Source: JBBRWO01 sp038249135
GTDB taxonomy: Bacteria; Actinomycetota; Coriobacteriia; Anaerosomatales; JAAXUF01
Direction of reading: 5' to 3'
Length of the DNA stretch: 7,614 nucleotides
Assembly (NCBI GenBank): GCA_038249135.1
Contig: JBBRWO010000104.1
Location: 1 to 7,614 of the forward strand
The position numbers were made by a program, and so were the translations under genes. This document shows, one piece after another, positions 1 through 6,219 of the stretch. Under the pieces are notes generated by a model. The model had not been told where the DNA came from. It was given only the letters and a program-made list of their open reading frames with translations, and made no database searches. Numbering within the stretch: the stretch's first letter is position 1; each line of letters starts with the position of its first letter.

Positions 1-969
1 TCGACGCTGCTGGGAATCCTCGGTCTGCTTCAGCAGCCGGATGCCGGTCGGGTCCTGCTCGATGGTGTCGAGGTGACCACGCGTGACCGTACGGCCCGAC
101 TCAAGATGGCGGCGGTATTCCAGCGGCCGTATCTGTTCAAGGGCACCGTCGGCGCCAACGTCGCGTATGGGCTCGCCGCCCGCGGAGTCGCTCGCGCCGA
201 GCGGCCCGCGCGCGTCGCTGTTGCGCTCGAGCGCGTCGGCCTGACCGGGTACGAGTCGCGCAGCGCGCTCTCACTCTCGGGCGGGGAGGCGCAGCGTGTG
301 TCGCTTGCCCGGGCGCTCGTGGTCGAGCCGCGCGTGCTGCTGCTCGATGAGCCGCTCGCCAGCCTCGACCCGCTCCTGAAGCGGCGGCTCACCCACGACT
401 TCGCGTCGATTCTTCGCGAAGCCGGCGTCACCGTCGTCTACGTCACGCACGATCACGACGAAGCGCTCGTGGTTGCCGACGAGGTCGCCGTCATGAACGC
501 CGGTCGGATCGTCGCCTCCGGACCCGCCGACGAGACGATGAGCCTGCCGGGTGACGAGTGGATGGCGTCGTTCCTCGGCATCGAGGAGGCTTCTGAGGGC
601 GTGGTCGTCTCGGCGGGTGACGGGCTGGTCACGCTTGCTGTGGGAGGCGCCGAAGTCGTGGTCTCTGGGGACGCGGTTGCGGGCGAGCGCGTCGTGCTGG
701 CGGTGCGTCCCGAGGACGTGCTGCTGTTCGAGGAAGGCCTGGACCTGCCGGCCACCACGGCGCGGAATCGGCTGGACGCGACCGTCGTCTCGGTCTCGCC
801 GCGCGGAGCAAGCAATCACGTGGTGCTCGATGCGGGCGGCTTGAGACTCGCTGCGAGCGTATCGCGTGCCTCGACCGCTGAGCTCGGGCTTGTGCCAGGG
901 GCCCGAGTACGTGCCCTCTTCAAGGCGACTGCGGTACGCTGGCGTCCTACCAGCGCACAGGAAAGGTAA
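1..969 (+). CDS. Molybdate/tungstate ABC transporter ATP-binding protein (5' truncated)
   Basis: This is the ATPase subunit of an ABC importer, working on the cytoplasmic face of the membrane. The frame is open from base 1 and begins at the Ser-Thr that normally ends the Walker A loop, so only the extreme N-terminus is missing. Visible in order are the Q-loop (FQRP, about base 120), the signature LSGGEAQ (274-294), Walker B VLLLDEP (334-354) and the H-loop histidine (448-450). The C-terminal third, from about base 745, contains ARNRL, LDAGG and FKATAVRW elements typical of TOBE domains in ModC/WtpC/TupC-type proteins. The Q-loop context FQRPYLFKGTV followed by NVAYGL leans towards tungstate (TupC-like), but molybdate cannot be excluded, so no symbol is given. 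The gene ends 6 bases before the MobA-FdhD fusion, which supports Mo or W as substrate. A GTG at 73 is not the start, because conserved sequence continues upstream of it. Confidence 0.88.
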   Translation, partial: STLLGILGLLQQPDAGRVLLDGVEVTTRDRTARLKMAAVFQRPYLFKGTVGANVAYGLAARGVARAERPARVAVALERVGLTGYESRSALSLSGGEAQRVSLARALVVEPRVLLLDEPLASLDPLLKRRLTHDFASILREAGVTVVYVTHDHDEALVVADEVAVMNAGRIVASGPADETMSLPGDEWMASFLGIEEASEGVVVSAGDGLVTLAVGGAEVVVSGDAVAGERVVLAVRPEDVLLFEEGLDLPATTARNRLDATVVSVSPRGASNHVVLDAGGLRLAASVSRASTAELGLVPGARVRALFKATAVRWRPTSAQER

Positions 970-975
970 GGGACG

Positions 976-2412
976 ATGACGCCGACCAACCGAGCGAAGC
1001 TACCGCTGACCGCCGCCGTTCTGGCGGGCGGACGCTCGGTGCGCATGGGCGTAGACAAGACTCTGCTCGCGGTCGACGGTGAGCCGCTCGTTTCGCGTGT
1101 CGTCGGCGTGGTGCAGACCGTGTGTGACCACACCGTCGTCGTGACGAATCGGCCCGAGGCGCTCGCCGAGGCGGGTCTGCCCGCCAACGTTCCCATTCTT
1201 GCCGACGAAGTCGCGTATCAGGGTCCGCTCGGCGGTCTCGCAACCGCGATGGCCGCCGCCGAGGACGAGTGGGTGTTGGCCGTCGCGGCGGACATGCCGC
1301 ATCTCGAGCCCGGCGTAATCCGCGCGTTGTGGGATGTCCGAGAAGGCGTCGACGTCGTCTTGCCTGTCGGCGAGAAGGGCCCGGAGCCTCTGCTCGCGCT
1401 CTACCGCGTCGAAGCCTGCCTGCCCGCCGCCCGCGGTGCGCTTGCCACCGGCCGCCGCCGCATCATCGCGATGATCTCGACGCTGCGCGTGGCCGAGCTC
1501 CCGCTTGAGGCGCTGCGCGCTGTCGACCCCGACCTGCGCTCGCTCGTCAACGTGAACACCCCCGCCGATCTGGCGGAGGCGCGCGAAGCCGCCGAGACTC
1601 CCGCGTCGAGCCACGCATCCCGCGATCGCCACGCCGGCCCCATCAAGATCGAGGTCGTCGAAGTCGCCACCCGCCGCCAACGCGGCATGCCTAGCGAGCG
1701 CCCGGTCACCATCTACCTCAACGACGTCGAAGTCGCGACCACCCAGTCCACACCCAGCGACCTCGAAGAACTCGGCGTCGGATTCCTCGTCTCGGAGGGC
1801 CTGCTGTCTGACCGAGAAGCGCTGAGAACCGTCGACGTCGACGCCAAGCGCGGCTTCGTGTGGATCACCAGCGACGAGGTCGTGCCCGAGGATCTGGTCC
1901 ACCGCACGCGCTACCTTACGAGCGGCTGCGGCAAGGGCGTCACGTTCTCGAGCGTCGGCCACGCCCGCGGCCTCGAGCCCGTCGTGAGCGACATGACCGT
2001 CACCGCCGACGAGCTCTACCGCTACGTCGGCGACATGGCGCGCGCCGCCACCCTCTATCGCGACACCGGCGGTATGCACGCGTGCGGCCTAGCGTTTGGC
2101 GGGGAACTCGCGCTGGTTCGCGAGGATGTCGGTCGCCACAACGCGCTCGACAAGCTCCTCGGCCGCGCCTGGCTCGACCGCACCCCCACGCGCGACACCG
2201 TGCTCATCTCCACCGGCCGCATCAGCTACGAGATGGCCGTCAAAGCCGCGAAGGCCTTCGTGCCCATCGTCGCGTCTCGCTCGGCGGTCACCGACCTCGC
2301 CGCGGAGATCGGCGCCGAACTGGGCATCACACTCGTAGGCTACGCACGCGGCGGCAAACTCACCGTCTACACGCGCCCCGAGCGCGTACTCGCATCTGCC
2401 GAGGAGGACTGA
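976..2412 (+). CDS. mobA-fdhD: Fused MobA (Mo cofactor guanylyltransferase) - FdhD (formate dehydrogenase sulfurtransferase)
   Basis: A 478-residue two-domain cytoplasmic protein. Residues 11-205 are MobA: the nucleotide-binding loop LAGGRSVRMGVDK is at 16-28, AADMP at 104-108 (the metal-binding Asp region) and VNVNTP at 191-196. MobA transfers GMP from GTP to the molybdenum cofactor, giving MGD. A polar linker (about 206-222, rich in Ser, His, Arg) leads to FdhD, residues 223-478. The FdhD marks are SGCGKG with Cys318, GGMHACG at 365-371, EDVGRHNALDK at 383-393 and a C-terminal STGRISYEM segment. FdhD carries sulfur from a cysteine desulfurase to the bis-MGD cofactor of formate dehydrogenase. 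The FdhD part is near full length (about 256 residues; E. coli FdhD is about 277). The CxxC pair of E. coli FdhD is reduced to a single Cys here, with Gly321 at the second position. The ATG follows a GGAAAGG site (960-966). There is no stop or frameshift between the domains. Confidence 0.93.
   Translation: MTPTNRAKLPLTAAVLAGGRSVRMGVDKTLLAVDGEPLVSRVVGVVQTVCDHTVVVTNRPEALAEAGLPANVPILADEVAYQGPLGGLATAMAAAEDEWVLAVAADMPHLEPGVIRALWDVREGVDVVLPVGEKGPEPLLALYRVEACLPAARGALATGRRRIIAMISTLRVAELPLEALRAVDPDLRSLVNVNTPADLAEAREAAETPASSHASRDRHAGPIKIEVVEVATRRQRGMPSERPVTIYLNDVEVATTQSTPSDLEELGVGFLVSEGLLSDREALRTVDVDAKRGFVWITSDEVVPEDLVHRTRYLTSGCGKGVTFSSVGHARGLEPVVSDMTVTADELYRYVGDMARAATLYRDTGGMHACGLAFGGELALVREDVGRHNALDKLLGRAWLDRTPTRDTVLISTGRISYEMAVKAAKAFVPIVASRSAVTDLAAEIGAELGITLVGYARGGKLTVYTRPERVLASAEED
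2402..2407 (+). promoter_or_regulatory. Shine-Dalgarno site for moeA
   Basis: AGGAGG lies inside the last FdhD codons, five bases before the ATG at 2413, and the upstream TGA touches that ATG directly. It is the strongest ribosome binding site near this junction and favours the start that includes the Pro-Ala repeat over an internal ATG at 2512, which has only a weak GAGG placed 14 bases away. Confidence 0.6.
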
Positions 2413-3759
2413 ATGACTCCCGCACCCGCACCCGCACCCGCACCCGCACCCGCACCCGCACCCGCACAGCAAGGCGCCCCGGTCACACCGCCCGAGGTCC
2501 CCATCCCGGTCATGACCGTCGAGGAGGCGCGCGAGCTCGTTTTCGCCCGCATCAAGCCTCTTCCCGCCGAGGAGGTCGCACTCCTCGATTCACTCGGTCG
2601 CGTCCTTGCCGAGGACGCTGTGAGCGATATCGACGTGTCCCCGTTCGACAACTCCGCGATGGACGGCTTCGCGGTTCGTGCCGCTGACCTTGCGGACGCC
2701 ACCGCCGAGACCCCCGGCCAGCTGCTCGTCATCGCCCACATCGGCGCCGGCGATGACGTTGCGGGCATCGAGGTCGGTCCCGGCGAGGCCGCCCGCATCA
2801 TGACCGGTGCGGCTGTTCCCGCAGGCGCCGATAGCGTCGTCATGGTCGAGCGCACTAGGGTGATCGCCGGCGACGGCGGCATCGGCTCCACCATGGCGTT
2901 CGAGACCGAGCCGCGAGTGGGCGAGCACATCCGGCTGCAGGGCGAGGAGGTGCGCGCCGGCGACGTCGTGATCGAGGCCGGCGACATCATCGGCCCGGCG
3001 GGCATCGGTCTGCTCGCCTCCACCGGTCACGCCACCGTGAGCGTCTACCGACGCCCGCGCGTCGCCGTCCTCTCCACCGGCAGTGAGCTCGTCGAAGTCG
3101 CCGAGACCCCCGGCCCGGGCAAGATCCGCAACTCCAACAGCTACTCCATCGCCGCGCAGGTCCTTGCGACCGGCGCCATCCCCGTGCGCTACCCGATCGT
3201 CCCCGACGACCTCGCTGCCACGCGCGACGCGTTCAAGCTCGCCGCCGACGAGTGCGACTTCATCCTCACCAGCGGTGGCGTCTCAGTCGGGGACTTCGAC
3301 TACGTCAAGCCGGTGCTCGAGGAGTTGGGCGAGCTGGACTTTGCCAAGGTCAAGATGCGCCCCGGCAATCCGCAGACGCTCGGGTCCATCCGCGGGGTGC
3401 CGTTCTTCGGCCTGCCGGGCAACCCCACCAGCACGTACGTCGGCTTCGAGATCTTCGTTCGCCCGGCGTTGCGGCGCATGATGGGCTTCTCGGCGATCGA
3501 CAGGCAGGTCACGGTGGCACGACTCGCGCATGACGTGAAGAAGAAGCAGGATCGCCGCTACTACCTGCGCGGCCGCGTCGAACGTGACCCTGCGAGCGAC
3601 GGCTACCTCGCCTCACTGCCCAACAGTCAGTCCTCGGCACTTCTCACCGCCGCCCACAGGGGCAACTGCTTCGTGGTCCTGCCCGAGGGCGAAGGTGTGT
3701 TCCCCGCCGGCACGCAGGTCGACTGCGTCCGGCTCGACATGGAAGAAGGCACAGCATGA
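2413..3759 (+). CDS. moeA: Molybdopterin molybdenumtransferase MoeA
   Basis: MoeA inserts molybdate (or tungstate) into adenylylated molybdopterin, the product of MogA. The 448-residue protein has the family marks in order: PFDNSAMDGF at 77-86, MTGAAVPAGAD at 130-140, a STGSELVE segment with a downstream IRNSNS, the central domain's SGGVSVGD at 287-294, and GLPGNPTS from 333. A C-terminal beta domain fills about 365-448. It is longer than E. coli MoeA (about 411) mainly because of an N-terminal tail of some 30 residues that starts with eight Pro-Ala pairs; the conserved part begins near VMTVEEA (33-39). The KPGKP segment of E. coli MoeA reads RPGNPQT here (316-322). The gene abuts mobA-fdhD and overlaps the following small gene by four bases (ATGA), which implies co-translation. 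An alternative start at Met34 (2512) would remove the repeat but leave about 99 unexplained bases. Confidence 0.95.
   Translation: MTPAPAPAPAPAPAPAPAQQGAPVTPPEVPIPVMTVEEARELVFARIKPLPAEEVALLDSLGRVLAEDAVSDIDVSPFDNSAMDGFAVRAADLADATAETPGQLLVIAHIGAGDDVAGIEVGPGEAARIMTGAAVPAGADSVVMVERTRVIAGDGGIGSTMAFETEPRVGEHIRLQGEEVRAGDVVIEAGDIIGPAGIGLLASTGHATVSVYRRPRVAVLSTGSELVEVAETPGPGKIRNSNSYSIAAQVLATGAIPVRYPIVPDDLAATRDAFKLAADECDFILTSGGVSVGDFDYVKPVLEELGELDFAKVKMRPGNPQTLGSIRGVPFFGLPGNPTSTYVGFEIFVRPALRRMMGFSAIDRQVTVARLAHDVKKKQDRRYYLRGRVERDPASDGYLASLPNSQSSALLTAAHRGNCFVVLPEGEGVFPAGTQVDCVRLDMEEGTA
2419..2466 (+). repeat. Hexanucleotide tandem repeat (CCCGCA)x8
   Basis: Eight perfect copies of CCCGCA stand in a row directly after codons 1-2 of moeA and encode (Pro-Ala)8. 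Because the unit is six bases, gain or loss of copies would keep the moeA frame. Every copy uses identical Pro and Ala codons, which points to slippage or recent expansion rather than selection on the amino acids alone. Confidence 0.95.
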
Positions 3760-3974
3760 GCGACAAGGCCCCCAAGACGCACGATCCCCGTTGGGTCGAG
3801 CAGGTCACACCCGAGATGATGGACGCCATCAAGGCCAAAGCCGTCGACGACAAGGTCACCTGCCCCGTGCTGCGCAAGTTCGCCGAGGACACCGGTGTAC
3901 CCTACAAGGTCGCCGGTACCGCCGCGGACATGGCCGGAGTACGCGTCCACAACTGCGACCTCGGCTGTTTCTAG
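3756..3974 (+). CDS. Small cysteine-containing protein of unknown function in the Moco operon
   Basis: A 72-residue protein whose function I do not recognise. It is soluble, with no signal peptide or membrane segment. The first third is polar (MSDKAPKTHDPRW). The middle, residues 18-32, looks helical. The C-terminal half carries CPVLRKFAED, then GVPYKVAGTAADMAGVRV and the end HNCDLGCF. Cysteines are at 36, 67 and 71, the last two as a CxxxC at the extreme C-terminus. The spacing of A-E-D-x-G-V (43-48) and A-D-M-A-G-V (57-62) suggests two short helix-turn units, possibly helix-turn-helix-like. It is likely real: the ATG overlaps the moeA stop as ATGA, GAAGG (3745-3749) sits six bases upstream, and its stop shares a base with the mobB start. 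A metal-, cluster- or sulfur-binding accessory role in cofactor assembly, or a small regulator, is inference from position and cysteines only. Confidence 0.8.
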   Translation: MSDKAPKTHDPRWVEQVTPEMMDAIKAKAVDDKVTCPVLRKFAEDTGVPYKVAGTAADMAGVRVHNCDLGCF

Positions 3975-4582
3975 TGACCGTTCCGATCGTCTCGATAGTC
4001 GGCAAGGGTGACTCCGGCAAGACCACCTTCCTCGAGAAGCTCATCCGTGAGCTCTCGGGACGAGGCGTGCGCGTAGCGACGGCCAAGCACCACGTCCACG
4101 ACTACGATATCGACATCCCCGGCAAGGACTCATGGCGCCACGCGCGAGCCGGCGCCGTGACCACGATGGTTTCAAGTCCCGACAAGTTCAGCCTCATCTC
4201 CCAGGTCGAACGCGAGCACACCCTGCCCGAACTCGCCCGCATCGCCACCGACTCCGGCGCCGACATCCTCCTCACCGAAGGCTTCAAGCGCGAGGCCACC
4301 ACCCGCATCGAGATATCCCGCCGTGCCCGCAGCGAGTCCCTGATCTCCACCCCCGAGGAGCTCATGGCCCTGGTCACCGACATGCCCGAACTCGCCCCAG
4401 AAGGCGTCCCGCCGTACGGTCTCGATGACGCGGAGGGCGTGGCCGATCTCATCTGCGCCCGCTATCTGCCAGAAGCGTGTGGCGGGGGTGCCGCGCGCAG
4501 TTCCGCAGACCGCGCCCTTAGCGGTCGAGGACTGTCTGAGCACGGCACCCCTGCGAACGCTTCGGACGGAGGCGAGGTCTAG
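3974..4582 (+). CDS. mobB: Molybdopterin-guanine dinucleotide biosynthesis protein MobB (GTP-binding adaptor)
   Basis: A 202-residue P-loop GTP-binding protein that assists MobA in MGD formation. The Walker A loop GKGDSGKT is at residues 10-17, the family's ATAKHHVHDYDID stretch follows at about 38-50, and ILLTEGFK (98-105) is the typical MobB segment near the nucleotide site. The start chosen is GTG at 3974, sharing one base with the upstream TAG (TAGTG). It places the P-loop nine residues in, as usual. No clear Shine-Dalgarno site precedes it, so translation probably depends on coupling to the small gene. The frame is open further upstream, but that stretch lies over other genes and shows no MobB similarity. 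Residues from about 167 onward (Gly, Ala, Ser rich, ending DGGEV) form a low-complexity tail longer than in E. coli MobB (about 175 in total) and coincide with a DNA hairpin. Confidence 0.92.
   Translation: MTVPIVSIVGKGDSGKTTFLEKLIRELSGRGVRVATAKHHVHDYDIDIPGKDSWRHARAGAVTTMVSSPDKFSLISQVEREHTLPELARIATDSGADILLTEGFKREATTRIEISRRARSESLISTPEELMALVTDMPELAPEGVPPYGLDDAEGVADLICARYLPEACGGGAARSSADRALSGRGLSEHGTPANASDGGEV
4482..4554 (+). other. Long imperfect hairpin at the mobB 3' end, upstream of moaA
   Basis: The 73 bases can fold into one extended stem. An outer 12-pair helix (4482-4493 with 4543-4554, one G-U pair) contains a perfect 9-base inverted repeat, ggggtgccg/cggcacccc. A middle 7-pair helix joins 4497-4503 to 4529-4535 (two G-U pairs). 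An inner perfect 6-pair helix, gaccgc/gcggtc (4508-4513 with 4521-4526), closes a 7-base loop, gccctta. The structure is translated as the low-complexity MobB tail and ends 13 bases before the GGAGG of moaA. It could be an RNA regulatory or processing element, or a small palindromic repeat inserted into the gene. No T-run follows, so it is not a standard intrinsic terminator. Confidence 0.55.
4568..4572 (+). promoter_or_regulatory. Shine-Dalgarno site for moaA
   Basis: GGAGG lies nine bases before the GTG at 4582 and decides that start, which shares one base with the mobB stop (TAGTG). It sits just downstream of the hairpin at 4482-4554, so folding of that element could influence access to it. 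Confidence 0.65.
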
Positions 4583-5616
4583 TGGCCATCGACACATTCG
4601 GCCGCCGCATCGACTACCTCCGCATCTCACTGACGGATCGCTGCAACCTGCGCTGCGTCTACTGCATGCCCGCCGAGGGCGTCGCCTTTAAGCCGCACGA
4701 AGAGATGCTCTCCCTTGAGGAGATCGAACGCTTCGCGGGCATCGCCGTGGGTGAAGGCATCGGCAAGATCCGCCTCACCGGCGGCGAGCCGCTTGTTCGC
4801 CACGGCGTCGTCGACCACGTGCGTCGGCTCCGCGCGATCACCGGCCTCGAGTCCATCGCGCTGACCACCAATGCCACGCTGCTGCCCAAGTTCGCCGCCG
4901 ATCTCCGCGACGCCGGCCTTGAGCGCGTCAACATCAGCCTCGACTCACTCGACCCGGATGTCTACGAGCGCATCACTCGCGGCGGCAAACTAGCCGACGC
5001 ACTGGCGGGAATCGACGCGGCCTTCGAGGTCGGCTTCAGGCCCATCAAGCTCAACGTCGTCGTGGTGCGCTCGCTCAAGCAAGACCTTCTCGGCTTCGCG
5101 AAGCTGACACTCGACCGCCCGCTGCACGTGCGCTTCATCGAGTACATGCCGGTCGGAATCGCCGAGGAGGGCGCGGGTTGTCACTCCGACGGCGGGGTCG
5201 AGACCGACGGCTGGACGCGCCACGACACCATGCCCTCCGACGAGGTCATCGCACGCATCGCCGCCGAGGGAGCCGCTGCGGGACTGGGCGAGTTCGAAGC
5301 CGTCGAGCGCGATTCGGCGCCCGGTGGCTGGGGACCTGCGAACTACTACCGGTTCCCCGGAGCTCCTGGCACCATCGGCGTGATCTCGCCGCTCTCGCAC
5401 CACTTCTGTAGCGAGTGCAACCGGTTGCGTCTCACCGCCGACGGCCGCTTGCGCCCGTGTCTGTTCTCTGACGCGGAACTCGACGTGCGCACGGTACTTC
5501 GCACCGGCAGCGACGAGGACGTTCGCGCCGTCATCCGCCAGAGCCTGCACGACAAGCCCGAGAACCATCAGGATCGCGTCGGCACCGACCGCCGCATGTC
5601 CCAGATCGGAGGCTGA
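4582..5616 (+). CDS. moaA: GTP 3',8-cyclase MoaA (radical SAM)
   Basis: MoaA opens Moco synthesis: it uses S-adenosylmethionine and two [4Fe-4S] clusters to convert GTP to 3',8-cyclo-7,8-dihydro-GTP, which MoaC then processes. The 344-residue protein has the N-terminal radical SAM motif C21-x3-C25-x2-C28 inside SLTDRCNLRCVYCMP, the GGEPL SAM-binding segment near residue 70, and the C-terminal cluster motif C276-x2-C279-x13-C293. It ends with the Gly-Gly pair that matters for MoaA activity. Length is slightly above E. coli MoaA (329). Part of the excess is a short Gly/Asp-rich insertion after EYMPVG (about 194-212), which contains an extra Cys200-His201 pair. The GTG start with GGAGG gives the usual spacing of the DYLRISLTDRC segment from the N-terminus. 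Confidence 0.97.
   Translation: MAIDTFGRRIDYLRISLTDRCNLRCVYCMPAEGVAFKPHEEMLSLEEIERFAGIAVGEGIGKIRLTGGEPLVRHGVVDHVRRLRAITGLESIALTTNATLLPKFAADLRDAGLERVNISLDSLDPDVYERITRGGKLADALAGIDAAFEVGFRPIKLNVVVVRSLKQDLLGFAKLTLDRPLHVRFIEYMPVGIAEEGAGCHSDGGVETDGWTRHDTMPSDEVIARIAAEGAAAGLGEFEAVERDSAPGGWGPANYYRFPGAPGTIGVISPLSHHFCSECNRLRLTADGRLRPCLFSDAELDVRTVLRTGSDEDVRAVIRQSLHDKPENHQDRVGTDRRMSQIGG
5608..5612 (+). promoter_or_regulatory. Shine-Dalgarno site for moaC
   Basis: GGAGG encodes part of the last MoaA residues and lies ten bases before the ATG at 5623. It favours this start over an in-frame GTG at 5683 that has no such site, even though the earlier start adds a Pro-rich tail to MoaC. Confidence 0.55.
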
Positions 5617-5622
5617 CCCGAG

Positions 5623-6219
5623 ATGCCCGTCGATACCCCCGCAGATATCCCTGCCGAGAGTCCCGCACCGCAGCACCCGCCTGTGCACGTTGCGGCGGGC
5701 GCGCTCACGCACCTGGATGCCGCGGGCGCCGCCCGCATGGTCGACGTCGCCGACAAGCCCGTCACCCACCGCGTCGCAGTCGCCGGCGCGTTCATTGCGA
5801 TGGCGCCCGCAACGCTCGAGATGATCGTGACCGGCTCGGCCCCCAAGGGTGACGTACTCGCCACCGCGCGCATCGCCGGCATCATGGCGGCCAAGCGCAC
5901 CGCCGAGCTCATCCCCATGTGCCACCCGCTCAACATCACGCACGCCGCGGTCGACTTAGTGCCGGAGCGTTCCGCTGTGCCGGCGCCGTCCGCCGGTCCG
6001 ACGTACATCGCACGCACGGGCATCCGCATCACCGCCACCGTCGAAGTCGACGGCAAGACCGGCATCGAAATGGAAGCGCTCACGGCCGCCGGCGTCGCTG
6101 CACTGACCGTGTACGATATGTGTAAGGCCGTTGACCGCGGGATGGTCATCTCAGATGTCTGCCTGCTTCGCAAAGAAGGCGGCAAGTCCGGCCTGTGGAC
6201 CCGCGAGGAGAACACCTGA
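5623..6219 (+). CDS. moaC: Cyclic pyranopterin monophosphate synthase MoaC
   Basis: MoaC converts the MoaA product into cyclic pyranopterin monophosphate, the first stable Moco intermediate. The 198-residue protein shows THLDAAGAARMVDV at 29-42, the catalytic Lys75 in KGDVLATAR (equivalent to E. coli Lys51), MCHPL at 99-103, and YDMCKAVDRGM from 164, with Asp165 and Lys168 matching E. coli Asp128 and Lys131. The GGKSG end is also present. E. coli MoaC is about 161 residues. The excess is an N-terminal Pro/Ala-rich tail of about 26 residues and a small insertion (about 113-125, Pro/Ala/Ser rich) between two core strands. The gene lies six bases after moaA, the usual partner, and its TGA shares a base with the ATG of the MOSC gene (TGATG). 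Confidence 0.96.
   Translation: MPVDTPADIPAESPAPQHPPVHVAAGALTHLDAAGAARMVDVADKPVTHRVAVAGAFIAMAPATLEMIVTGSAPKGDVLATARIAGIMAAKRTAELIPMCHPLNITHAAVDLVPERSAVPAPSAGPTYIARTGIRITATVEVDGKTGIEMEALTAAGVAALTVYDMCKAVDRGMVISDVCLLRKEGGKSGLWTREENT
6205..6210 (+). promoter_or_regulatory. Shine-Dalgarno site for the MOSC gene
   Basis: GAGGAG lies eight bases before the ATG at 6219, inside the last MoaC codons. It supports that start over an in-frame GTG at 6195, which would overlap moaC by 25 bases and adds no conserved sequence. Confidence 0.6.

Noticed and set aside
1000..2079. Long antisense open frame opposite the MobA-FdhD gene
   Set aside because: It mirrors high-GC codon structure of the sense gene, has low-complexity Gly/Ala/Asp/Arg content, no family motif and no independent ribosome site. 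The sense strand has two clear domains.
2419..2466. CRISPR or origin iteron reading of the hexamer array
   Set aside because: Units are six bases with no spacers and sit inside a coding frame. This is a simple microsatellite.
1860..2687. Plus-strand frame with a Thr-Arg repeat across the fdhD/moeA junction
   Set aside because: It is the shifted reading of the CCCGCA repeat and flanking genes, Arg-rich and without any recognisable motif.
3584..3973. Upstream extension of mobB in the same frame
   Set aside because: The frame is open but overlaps moeA and the small gene, and the translation is Arg/Pro-rich noise. The MobB P-loop is placed normally from the GTG at 3974.
4482..4554. Intrinsic terminator or confirmed Moco riboswitch
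   Set aside because: No T-run follows the stem, and the operon continues at once with moaA. I cannot match the conserved Moco aptamer bases by eye, so only an unnamed structured element is reported.
6195..6218. GTG 6195 as start of the MOSC gene
   Set aside because: It would overlap moaC by 25 bases without adding conserved sequence. ATG 6219 has GAGGAG at proper spacing.
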